Shown: positions 1-7,079 of the stretch, piece after piece
How positions within the stretch are numbered: position 1 is the stretch's first letter
Layout: each line of letters opens with the position of its first letter
Assembly: GCA_045575975.1 (NCBI GenBank)
Contig: JAZNFO010000021.1
Coordinates: forward strand, 1-8,185
Direction of reading: 5' to 3'
DNA from: RGIG8709 sp045575975
GTDB taxonomy: Bacteria; Bacillota; Clostridia; Monoglobales; Monoglobaceae
Length of the DNA: 8,185 bases
Notes under the pieces: model-generated
Database searches by the model: none
Told to the model about the DNA's origin: nothing
What the model saw: the letters and a program-made list of their open reading frames with translations, nothing else
Position numbers and translations under genes: made by a program

Positions 1-2
1 AG

Positions 3-2177
3 TTTAATAGGATTAACGAATCTCTTAAAAGTTTTGCAGATGATAAACAGAAAATGGTAAGCATCAGGGAACAAAAGCTATCTAAAAAAGCTGTTTTAGA
101 AGAACTTGAGAATGATTTTGACGGCTATGGTAAAAGTGTCAAAGCTGTTATGAATGCATATAATTCCGGAAGTCTCAAGGGGGCAATCTTATATGGACCA
201 CTGTCTCAGCTTATTCACACAGAAAAGGAATATGTAACTGCTATTGATGTTGCTTTGCAGAATTCAGGGCAGAATATAGTAGCAGAGACAGAAGAGGATG
301 CAAAAATTGCCATTGAATATTTAAAAAGAACTAATTCAGGCAGAGCTACCTTTTTGCCTGTTTCTGCTGTTAAACCGAGAAAAATTGAAACAGAGGAATA
401 TTCTTCTTTGAAGGGATATATCGCAAATGCGGCAGAACTTATTTCGTGTGAAGAAAAATACAGAGATATTATCAGCAGTATTCTCGGCGGAACAATTGTT
501 GTTGATAATATCGATAACGGTGTTTTAATTGCTAAAAAAACTAAATATAAGATGATGATTGCGACACTTCAGGGTGAGCTTATTCGTCCGGGCGGTGCAA
601 TAACCGGCGGAAGTTTCAGTAAAACTAGCGGGTTTTTATCACGACTTTCCGAAATAGAAGAGCTTGAAAAAGAAATAAAGAAAATTGAAAATAAAATTTC
701 TTTGATTGAAAAGGATTATAATGATTTATCCGAAAAGTCGGGTCAGGTCCTGGAAGAAAAAACTATTATTTCAAACAGACTTTCTGTTTTGAATGAAGAA
801 TATATAAGGCTTTCTTCTGATTATGAAAACCAAAAGGAATTTTATGAAACTTTGAAAAACAGCAAAGAAAACTTTGAAAAAGAAATTGCCGATTTGGAAA
901 GGGATATAAAGCTTGCCGAAAACACAGTTTCAGAATATGGAAAAATTATATTTGATGCAGAAAAGTTTTTAAGCAATTCAGAAAATGAAATAAAAAAACT
1001 AAATAGTGATATTTCAAAGGCAGAGGAAAATACTGAAAAAATCAGAGAAGATATTACAAATATCAATATAGCTGTCAGCAACATTGAAAAGGATATCGAA
1101 CATAACAAAGAGAGAAAGAATGATATCCTTGTTCAAAGAGATAATGCTTTGATGGTCAATAAAGAGCGAGAGGATGAAATTAAAGCTTATCTTGCTAAAA
1201 TTGATGAGATTAAGAAACAAATCGAGAATTTTGAAGAGGCAAGAGAGCATCTTTCTCATAATTCTGAAATTGCAAATGAAAAAATAGAGGAACTTGTTGG
1301 AAAAAATAAGGCTATAAATGAAGAAATACGAAAGAAACAGGAATTAGCCAAGGAAACAAGGGAACAGTTTTTTAAAGTATCACAGCAGAAAACAAAGCTT
1401 GAAAGCAAAAAAGCAAGACTTGAAACAGAACTTGATACTGTCTTTGACCGTCTCTTTGAGGACTATGAGATTACATTCAGTGATGCGGAAAAATATTTTG
1501 ATGAGGGCGAAAATATAAATGTTTCATCTTCTCAAAAACGCATTAACGCCTTAAAGAGTGAAATAAAGAATTTGGGTAATATTAATATTGATGCTATTGA
1601 GGGGTATAAAACCGTTAAGGAAAGGTTTGATTTCCTGACTGCACAGACGGATGACCTTGAAAAGTCAAAGAAAGAATTGATAACAATTATTGAAGAGCTA
1701 ATGCAGGATATGCAAAAACAGTTCAAAGAACAGTTCACTGTTATAAATAAGAATTTCAATTCAGTTTTCAAAGAACTTTTTGGCGGAGGAACAGCAAAGC
1801 TTGAGCTTTCTGACCCTGAAAATCTTCTGGAAAGCGGTATTGAAATTGAGGCTCAGCCCCCGGGCAAGAAACTCCAAAGCCTGACTTTGTTATCAGGCGG
1901 AGAAAGAGCATTCACAGCTATTGCGCTACTGTTTGCAATATTGAATGTGAGACCAACACCGTTTTGTATTCTTGACGAAATTGAGGCGGCTCTTGATGAT
2001 GTTAATGTATACAGGTTTGCAGATTATCTTAAAAATTATTCAAATAAAACACAGTTTATTGTTGTTACACACAGAAGGGGAACTATGGAATCTGCAAATA
2101 TGCTTTATGGTGTAACAATGCAGGAGAGAGGTATTTCAAAAATGATATCTCTTAATATTGATGAGGTGACAAATTAA
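3..2177 (+). CDS. smc: Chromosome segregation ATPase Smc, C-terminal part (5' end outside window)
   Basis: Smc dimers entrap and organise chromosomal DNA with ScpA/ScpB, driven by ATP-dependent head engagement. The reading frame is open from base 3 with no credible start: the first ATG (base 54) lies inside coiled coil just before the hinge, so the gene begins upstream. About 724 residues are visible, against a family length near 1,180; the Walker A head and outgoing coil (roughly 460 residues) are missing. Counting from base 3, the hinge is residues ~57-204, ending in a GGAITGGS motif. A Lys/Glu-rich return coiled coil follows at ~217-480, then the C-terminal head. The head has the ABC signature LSGGE at 630-634, Walker B FCILDE at 654-659 (D658, catalytic E659), the D-loop ALDD, and the H-loop histidine at 690 in VVTHRRGTME. 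All these motifs are intact. The stop overlaps the ftsY start by one base, indicating one operon. Identification is secure. Confidence 0.97.
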   Translation, partial: FNRINESLKSFADDKQKMVSIREQKLSKKAVLEELENDFDGYGKSVKAVMNAYNSGSLKGAILYGPLSQLIHTEKEYVTAIDVALQNSGQNIVAETEEDAKIAIEYLKRTNSGRATFLPVSAVKPRKIETEEYSSLKGYIANAAELISCEEKYRDIISSILGGTIVVDNIDNGVLIAKKTKYKMMIATLQGELIRPGGAITGGSFSKTSGFLSRLSEIEELEKEIKKIENKISLIEKDYNDLSEKSGQVLEEKTIISNRLSVLNEEYIRLSSDYENQKEFYETLKNSKENFEKEIADLERDIKLAENTVSEYGKIIFDAEKFLSNSENEIKKLNSDISKAEENTEKIREDITNINIAVSNIEKDIEHNKERKNDILVQRDNALMVNKEREDEIKAYLAKIDEIKKQIENFEEAREHLSHNSEIANEKIEELVGKNKAINEEIRKKQELAKETREQFFKVSQQKTKLESKKARLETELDTVFDRLFEDYEITFSDAEKYFDEGENINVSSSQKRINALKSEIKNLGNINIDAIEGYKTVKERFDFLTAQTDDLEKSKKELITIIEELMQDMQKQFKEQFTVINKNFNSVFKELFGGGTAKLELSDPENLLESGIEIEAQPPGKKLQSLTLLSGGERAFTAIALLFAILNVRPTPFCILDEIEAALDDVNVYRFADYLKNYSNKTQFIVVTHRRGTMESANMLYGVTMQERGISKMISLNIDEVTN
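2163..2169 (+). promoter_or_regulatory. Ribosome binding site of ftsY
   Basis: GAGGTGA, seven bases complementary to the 3' end of 16S rRNA, lies within the last codons of smc and 7 bases before the ATG at 2177. It fixes the ftsY start. Because it sits inside the smc coding region and the genes overlap as TAATG, translation of the two is probably coupled. Confidence 0.8.
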
Positions 2178-3103
2178 TGGGATTATTCAGCAAGTTAAAA
2201 AACACACTTGAAAAAACAAAAGAATCAATAAAAGGAAAGGTTGATGATGTTTTAAAAAGCTTTAAAAAGGTTGATGAAGAGCTTTTTGAAGAACTTGAAG
2301 AGGTTCTTATAACAGCGGACCTTGGGGTTAACACATCCCTTGAAATAATTGAAAGATTAAGAAGTGCAGCTAAAGAAAAAAAGATAGTAGAAAGCGAAGA
2401 GTTAACAAAGGAGCTTTCTGATATTTTGGTCGAAATTTTAACAGAAGGAGAAACTGAAAGTAAGGTAAAACTTGAAGGAAAACCTGCTGTTATAATGGTT
2501 ATTGGTGTGAATGGAGTAGGTAAGACGACATCAATAGGAAAGCTTGCAAATATGTATAAAAAGCAGGGAAAATCTGTTTTGATAGCAGCTGCGGATACAT
2601 TCAGAGCAGCTGCTATAGATCAGCTTATGGTTTGGGCTGAAAGGGCAGATGTTCCTATTATAAGGCAGCAGGAGGGTTCTGACCCTGCGGCAGTTATATA
2701 TGATGCGGTTTTATCTGCCAAGAAGAAAAATGTTGATGTTATTTTGTGTGATACAGCCGGAAGACTTCATAATAAGAAAAACCTTATGGATGAACTTAAG
2801 AAAATTTACAGAATACTTGATAAAGAACTTCCTGATTCAAGTAAAGAGGTTCTCCTTGTGCTTGATGCAACAACCGGACAGAATGCTGTTATGCAGGCAA
2901 AGCAGTTTAAAGAAGCTGCTGATATAACAGGAATAATCCTGACAAAGCTTGACGGAACGGCAAAAGGCGGAATTGTATTTTCAATTAAGAACGAATATGA
3001 TATTCCGGTTAAGCTTATTGGTCTTGGAGAGGGAATAGATGATATTGATGAGTTTTTGCCTGAGGACTTTGTAAAAGCAATAATCGGTATGGATGAGGAA
3101 TAG
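2177..3103 (+). CDS. ftsY: Signal recognition particle receptor GTPase FtsY
   Basis: FtsY is the membrane-associated receptor that docks ribosome-SRP (Ffh) complexes at the Sec translocon; GTP hydrolysis by the FtsY-Ffh pair releases the nascent chain. The 308-residue protein has an N-terminal amphipathic segment (MGLFSKLKNTLEKTK) suited to membrane binding, a helical N domain to ~95, and a complete SRP-type GTPase G domain: G1 GVNGVGKTT at 110-118, G2 DTFRAAA at 140-146, G3 DTAGR at 192-196, G4 TKLD at 256-259 and G5 GLGEGIDD at 282-289. The long acidic A domain of E. coli FtsY is absent, as is usual in Firmicutes. The absence of an M domain and the MGLFSKLK start separate it from Ffh; the closely related flagellar GTPase FlhF is excluded by these motifs and by the smc neighbour. 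The smc-ftsY order is the classic Firmicutes arrangement. The next gene starts four bases after the stop. Confidence 0.97.
   Translation: MGLFSKLKNTLEKTKESIKGKVDDVLKSFKKVDEELFEELEEVLITADLGVNTSLEIIERLRSAAKEKKIVESEELTKELSDILVEILTEGETESKVKLEGKPAVIMVIGVNGVGKTTSIGKLANMYKKQGKSVLIAAADTFRAAAIDQLMVWAERADVPIIRQQEGSDPAAVIYDAVLSAKKKNVDVILCDTAGRLHNKKNLMDELKKIYRILDKELPDSSKEVLLVLDATTGQNAVMQAKQFKEAADITGIILTKLDGTAKGGIVFSIKNEYDIPVKLIGLGEGIDDIDEFLPEDFVKAIIGMDEE
3095..3100 (+). promoter_or_regulatory. Ribosome binding site deciding the start of the UPF0182 gene
   Basis: GAGGAA, just before the ftsY stop codon, lies 7 bases upstream of the ATG at 3108. The in-frame ATG at 3093 has no purine-rich site at a usable distance and its codon partly overlaps this element, so 3108 is the better start. 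The site is a moderate match to the anti-Shine-Dalgarno sequence, and its place inside ftsY suggests coupled translation. Confidence 0.6.
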
Positions 3104-3107
3104 AAAA

Positions 3108-5867
3108 ATGATTGATGTTAAGAAATATAAGACTGTAGATAATGATGGTAACAAAGCTTCAAAGGTTTTGATGATTATTTTCGTTCTTTTTGTTTTAATA
3201 TATATTTTCGGAAAAGGTGTTTCTGAATATTTTAACTATATTGAAGTAAAAGAAATCGGTGAAAATTTCACAACTGTTTTTTGGAAAAACTTTGCGCTAA
3301 AATTTATTGTTCAGGGAATATGGTTTATGATAATTTTCCTTGTTTCTATGTTTTCAATGCTTTTCGCAAGAATGAATATCAGTAATCTTTCTGTAGATTG
3401 CGGTATTTTGAAGAGAAAAAGAAACATAGTCTTTTTAAGTATTCTTGCGGGTATTTTCTTTTCATCTGCATTCAGCGAAAATCTTGTAGATAAATATTTG
3501 ATGTTTGCAAATGGTGGAGCTTTTAATATAAAGGACCCGGTTTTTGGAACAGATATAGGTTATTATGTCTTTAAAAGACCGTTTCTTGTTATGCTCCTTA
3601 ATTCTCTGTATACATTATGGCTTAGTGTTTCAGTTGTTGTTTTCTTTGCGTATTTTGTTTTTATGTCGGTGCTGTCTTCTCAGAAGGTATCAGAATTTCT
3701 TCGTATTAAATCTATCGGAACACATAATATTGTTAATATTGTTGTTTTGATTATATTGAAATCTTTTGAGTATAAATTTAATGCAGAGGATATTTTATTC
3801 GGTAATTTTGGAGAGCTTGTTGGAGCAGGGTGTACCGACAAGCTGATATGGCTGAATTTTTATAGGGTTATGCCGTTTTTAATGATAGCAATAACTTTAT
3901 TATTACTTGTATTCTTCTATAAGAATAACTATAAAAATCTGATTAAAACAATTCTTGTGTTTCCTGCTTTATGGATTTTAACAACTTTATTATCATTTGG
4001 ATTTCAGACAATAGTTGTTGCTCCAAATGAAATTGTAAGAGAAAAAGATAATATTGCTGATAATATTAAATATACGAAAATGGCTTACAATATAGATAAT
4101 ATTAAAAGCATAGACTTTGATATAAAAAATGATTTGCAATCTTCTGATATAGAACAAAATAAAAATACGCTGGACAATGTTAGAGTTATTGATCTTGATG
4201 CAAATTTGATGGTTTTAAACCAGATTCAGGGTATAAGAAATTATTATAAATTTAATGAAACAGATATTATCCCTTATGATATAAATGGTGAAAAGACTGC
4301 GGTTGCCATTACTCCGAGAGAAATTACAAAGGAAAATTTAAGTGACACTGCAGACACATATATAAACAAAAAATTGAGATATACCCATGGCTTTGGATTA
4401 ACTGTAAGTCCTATAAACAGAGTTTCTCCCCAGGGGCATCCGGAGTTTTATATAAAGGATATTCCTCCGAAATCTGCCGGTGGTGTTGATGAGATTACAC
4501 AGCCAAGAATTTATTTTGGAGAGCTTACAGATGACTATGTTATTGTGGGGAGTAAAAAATATAAAGAGCTTGATTATTCTGAGGGACAGGAGGATATTGA
4601 GTTCACCTATGACGGAAAAGCAGGGGTGAAGCTTTCCTTCCTGAACAGAGTTTTATTTTCTGCAAAATATGCTGATTTCAGACTTTTGGTTTCGAATATG
4701 TTTTCTTCGGATAGCAGAATTTTAATTAATAGAAATATAACAGAACGATTAAAAAAGGTTGCTCCGTTTTTTGAATATGACACGGATCCTTATATGATTA
4801 TTGATGAAGACGGAAGTCTTAAATGGATAGTTGATGCATACACATCAACAAGCTATTTCCCTTATGCACAGAGAACAGGTTATAAAAATTATATAAGAAA
4901 CTCGGTAAAAGCGGTTATAGATGCATATAATGGCGATGTTAAATTTTATGTGTTTGATAAGAACGACCCGATAGTAAATGCATATAAGAAAACATATCCC
5001 GGTTTATTTGAAGAGGGAGATATTTCCGAAAGTCTAAAAGAACATATTAAATATCCTGAATATTTGTTTAAAATTCAATCAGAAATATATGCCAAATACC
5101 ATATCGATAATCCAACCATGTTTTATAACAAAAATGATATGTGGGTTATAGCAAAAGAAAAATATGGTTCATCGGTTGAAGAAAAAAATGTTGCACCTTA
5201 TTATAACTTGATGAGAGTGGAAGATGAAAAAGAGGATGAACTTCTGCTTACAGTACCATATACTTTAAAAAATAAAGATAATATGGTGGCTCAGCTTTCT
5301 GTGAGAAACAGCTGGAATAATTACGGGCATTTTGTTGTGTATAAATTCCCGAAGGATATGAATGTTTATGGACCTATGCAAATAGAAAACCGTATAAATG
5401 CAGATACGGAAATTTCATCAGCACTGACACTCTGGAGTCAGGGTGGTTCAAAGGTAATAAGAGGATATATGATGATAGTTCCCATAAAGAATTCTCTTTT
5501 ATATGTTGAACCTTTATATATTTCTTCAAACAGCGAAACATCCTTGCCTGAGCTTAAACAGGTTATTGTCGTTTACAATGAAAAGGTAGTTATGAAAAAT
5601 ACCCTTTCGGAAGCTTTGTATGCAATTTTTGGCAAAAGTGTACCCGAAAATTTTGATGAGGTAATAAACGAAAATGATAGTGAAAATGTTGAGGTGCCAC
5701 AAGGAGGAGAAATCACATATAACGAGGCAGCAAATGCTGTGATTCAAAACTTTAAGGCTGTTAAAGAGGCATCAGGAAACGGGAACTGGGAAGATTTTGG
5801 AAAATATATGTCGGAACTTGAAAAGGCAGTTAATGAGCTTGAAACTAATAATACAGTTCAGAACTAA
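3108..5867 (+). CDS. UPF0182 family (COG1615) large membrane protein, function unknown
   Basis: A 919-residue member of the uncharacterised UPF0182 family, found in Actinobacteria, Cyanobacteria and Clostridia; length is typical. Seven hydrophobic segments lie at about 18-37, 64-87, 105-122, 157-190, 207-219, 253-271 and 278-302. Basic residues (LKRKR at 101-105, YKNNYKNLIK at 271-280) alternate so that the N terminus is cytoplasmic and everything after ~303 is outside. That ~600-residue part has no cysteine; the only two cysteines are C98 and C242. Family hallmarks seen: DPVFGTDIGYYVFKRPF (143-159), VAPNEI (304-309), HGFGLTVSPINRVSPQG (427-443), RIYFGELTDDYVIVG (467-481), IVDAYTSTSYFPYA (574-587), NYIRNSVKAVIDAY (594-607), YGPMQIENRI (754-763) and SLLYVEPLYI (796-805). 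After an acidic linker (~848-868) the tail forms a helical pair ending in NWEDFGKYMSELEKAV. An ATG at 3093 would add five residues but lacks a good ribosome site. Family assignment is strong; no activity can be assigned. It appears to be the last gene of the smc-ftsY unit. Confidence 0.93.
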   Translation: MIDVKKYKTVDNDGNKASKVLMIIFVLFVLIYIFGKGVSEYFNYIEVKEIGENFTTVFWKNFALKFIVQGIWFMIIFLVSMFSMLFARMNISNLSVDCGILKRKRNIVFLSILAGIFFSSAFSENLVDKYLMFANGGAFNIKDPVFGTDIGYYVFKRPFLVMLLNSLYTLWLSVSVVVFFAYFVFMSVLSSQKVSEFLRIKSIGTHNIVNIVVLIILKSFEYKFNAEDILFGNFGELVGAGCTDKLIWLNFYRVMPFLMIAITLLLLVFFYKNNYKNLIKTILVFPALWILTTLLSFGFQTIVVAPNEIVREKDNIADNIKYTKMAYNIDNIKSIDFDIKNDLQSSDIEQNKNTLDNVRVIDLDANLMVLNQIQGIRNYYKFNETDIIPYDINGEKTAVAITPREITKENLSDTADTYINKKLRYTHGFGLTVSPINRVSPQGHPEFYIKDIPPKSAGGVDEITQPRIYFGELTDDYVIVGSKKYKELDYSEGQEDIEFTYDGKAGVKLSFLNRVLFSAKYADFRLLVSNMFSSDSRILINRNITERLKKVAPFFEYDTDPYMIIDEDGSLKWIVDAYTSTSYFPYAQRTGYKNYIRNSVKAVIDAYNGDVKFYVFDKNDPIVNAYKKTYPGLFEEGDISESLKEHIKYPEYLFKIQSEIYAKYHIDNPTMFYNKNDMWVIAKEKYGSSVEEKNVAPYYNLMRVEDEKEDELLLTVPYTLKNKDNMVAQLSVRNSWNNYGHFVVYKFPKDMNVYGPMQIENRINADTEISSALTLWSQGGSKVIRGYMMIVPIKNSLLYVEPLYISSNSETSLPELKQVIVVYNEKVVMKNTLSEALYAIFGKSVPENFDEVINENDSENVEVPQGGEITYNEAANAVIQNFKAVKEASGNGNWEDFGKYMSELEKAVNELETNNTVQN

Positions 5868-5879
5868 AAAATAAATTGA

Positions 5880-5913
5880 GCATATGCGGATTTTTCGCAT
5901 ATGCCGATTTTTT
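5880..5913 (+). terminator. Rho-independent terminator after the UPF0182 gene
   Basis: A perfect 9-bp inverted repeat, GCATATGCG (5880-5888) and CGCATATGC (5896-5904), encloses a 7-base loop (GATTTTT). It is followed after CGA by six T residues (5908-5913). It sits 12 bases past the UPF0182 stop and ends the smc-ftsY-UPF0182 transcript. The AAAAAATAAAT run on the left (5866-5876) would give a fair U-tract in the opposite direction, so it may work both ways, although no convergent gene is visible. Confidence 0.87.
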
Positions 5914-5923
5914 AATATTAAAT

Positions 5924-5928
5924 AAGGA
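5924..5928 (+). promoter_or_regulatory. Ribosome binding site of sbcD
   Basis: AAGGA lies 11 bases before the ATG at 5940, a slightly long but workable spacing. The in-frame ATG at 5928 overlaps this element and has no site of its own, so the start at 5940 is preferred. The 26 bases between the terminator's T-run and 5940 are AT-rich, and I see no clear promoter there. Confidence 0.55.
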
Positions 5929-5939
5929 TGTTTGATATT

Positions 5940-7079
5940 ATGAAATTTTTGCATTTGTCGGATCTTCACCTTGGAAAAAGAATTGGTGAGATTTCGCTTA
6001 TAGAAGACCAGAAATATATTTTAAATCAGATTCTTAATATTGCAGATAGAGAAAAGCCTGACGGGATTTTAATTGCGGGAGATGTGTATGACAAATCTGT
6101 CCCTTCTGTTGAGGCAATAACTGTTTTAGATGATTTTCTGGTTGATATTTCAAATAGAAATATTTCTGTTTTTGTAATAAGCGGGAACCATGACTCAGCA
6201 GAAAGATTATCTTTTGGAAACAGACTTATGGATATGAAAGGCGTCTATGTTTCTCCAACTTATAAGGGTGATGCAAAAAAAATAACACTTACCGATGAAT
6301 TTGGTGAAGTGAATGTTTATATGCTACCATTTATTAAACCGTCTGCTGTCAGACAGTTGTTTCCTGAAAAAGTGATATCAGATTATACAGATGCTCTAGA
6401 TGTTGCAATTTGCAATATGAATATAGATAATAAAGAAAGAAATATTCTTATAACACATCAATTTGTAACAGGTGCATCAAGATGCGAATCAGAAGAAATA
6501 TCTGTAGGTGGAACGGATAATGTGAATGGTGAGATTTTTAAGGAATTTGACTATGTTGCGTTAGGCCATATTCATAGAGCACAATGTTGTGGAGCGGAGA
6601 ACATAAGATATTCCGGTACTCCGCTTAAATATTCCTTTTCCGAAGCAAATGACAAAAAAACAGTTACTGTTATTGAACTTTGTGAAAAAGGCACTCTCAA
6701 TATAAATTTTGAGTTACTTGTGCCATTGAGGGATTTAAAAGAAATCAGAGGTACATATGAAGAGATGGCTGAAAAAAGCTTTTATGAGGGAACAACCTAT
6801 CAAAATGATTTTATGCATATAACCTTAACAGATGAGGAAGATGTTCCGGAGGCTTTGGGAAAACTCAGGTCAATATATCATAATCTTATTAAGCTTGATT
6901 ATGATAATACAAGAACAAGAACAAATTCGGAAATTATCATAGATGAAACCGGTAATAAGAAAACACCCGTTGATATTTTTGCGGAATTTTATGAAATGCA
7001 GAATGGAATGCAATTGAGTGATACACAAATGGAATTTGTCCGTGATTTAATTGAAAATATTAAGGAGGATGAGGTATGA
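5940..7079 (+). CDS. sbcD: Nuclease subunit SbcD (Mre11 family) of SbcCD
   Basis: SbcD is the Mn-dependent metallophosphoesterase that, with the ATPase SbcC, cleaves DNA hairpins and trims double-strand ends during repair and replication of palindromes. The 379-residue protein carries every expected metal-site motif: D8 and H10 in SDLHLGK, D48 in GDVYD, N83-H84 in GNHD, H173 in ITHQF, and H210/H212 in GHIH. The phosphoesterase core covers ~1-235 (with YSGTPLKYSFSE at 224-235). The capping domain follows at ~255-335, then a helical C-terminal tail that in the family contacts the SbcC coil base. Starting at 5940 gives MKFLHLSDLHLGK, the normal family N terminus; the ATG at 5928 would add MFDI without a ribosome site. 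The gene follows a terminator, so it should have its own promoter or rely on readthrough. It overlaps sbcC by four bases (ATGA), as expected for partners made in fixed ratio. Confidence 0.96.
   Translation: MKFLHLSDLHLGKRIGEISLIEDQKYILNQILNIADREKPDGILIAGDVYDKSVPSVEAITVLDDFLVDISNRNISVFVISGNHDSAERLSFGNRLMDMKGVYVSPTYKGDAKKITLTDEFGEVNVYMLPFIKPSAVRQLFPEKVISDYTDALDVAICNMNIDNKERNILITHQFVTGASRCESEEISVGGTDNVNGEIFKEFDYVALGHIHRAQCCGAENIRYSGTPLKYSFSEANDKKTVTVIELCEKGTLNINFELLVPLRDLKEIRGTYEEMAEKSFYEGTTYQNDFMHITLTDEEDVPEALGKLRSIYHNLIKLDYDNTRTRTNSEIIIDETGNKKTPVDIFAEFYEMQNGMQLSDTQMEFVRDLIENIKEDEV
7062..7068 (+). promoter_or_regulatory. Ribosome binding site of sbcC
   Basis: AAGGAGG, a near-perfect Shine-Dalgarno sequence inside the end of sbcD, lies 7 bases before the ATG at 7076. 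Together with the ATGA stop/start overlap it indicates translational coupling of sbcD and sbcC, and it fixes the sbcC start. Confidence 0.87.

Noticed and set aside
650..1440. Lys/Glu/Ile-rich repetitive-looking region in smc
   Set aside because: This is coiled-coil composition with ordinary codon variation; no tandem or dispersed DNA repeat unit is evident.
842..1771. Three minus-strand open frames of about 80-90 codons (842-1108, 1014-1259, 1532-1771) opposite smc
   Set aside because: They are antisense shadows of a Lys/Glu-rich coiled coil, which reads as Phe/Leu/Ser/Ile-rich on the other strand. They have no supporting ribosome sites or recognisable domains and conflict with an intact gene.
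3093..3107. Upstream ATG at 3093 as the UPF0182 start
   Set aside because: It overlaps the ftsY end by 11 bases and has no Shine-Dalgarno sequence at a usable distance. GAGGAA is well placed for the ATG at 3108.
5928..5939. Upstream ATG at 5928 as the sbcD start
   Set aside because: The AAGGA element overlaps this ATG and so cannot serve it; the start at 5940 gives the standard SbcD N terminus.
5868..5939. Possible sbcD promoter (TTGAGC at 5876 with TATGCC at 5900, or the AT-rich TAATAT near 5913)
   Set aside because: The first pair overlaps the terminator stem and has a weak -10 match; the second has no -35 element at 16-18 bases. In such AT-rich DNA these matches are expected by chance.
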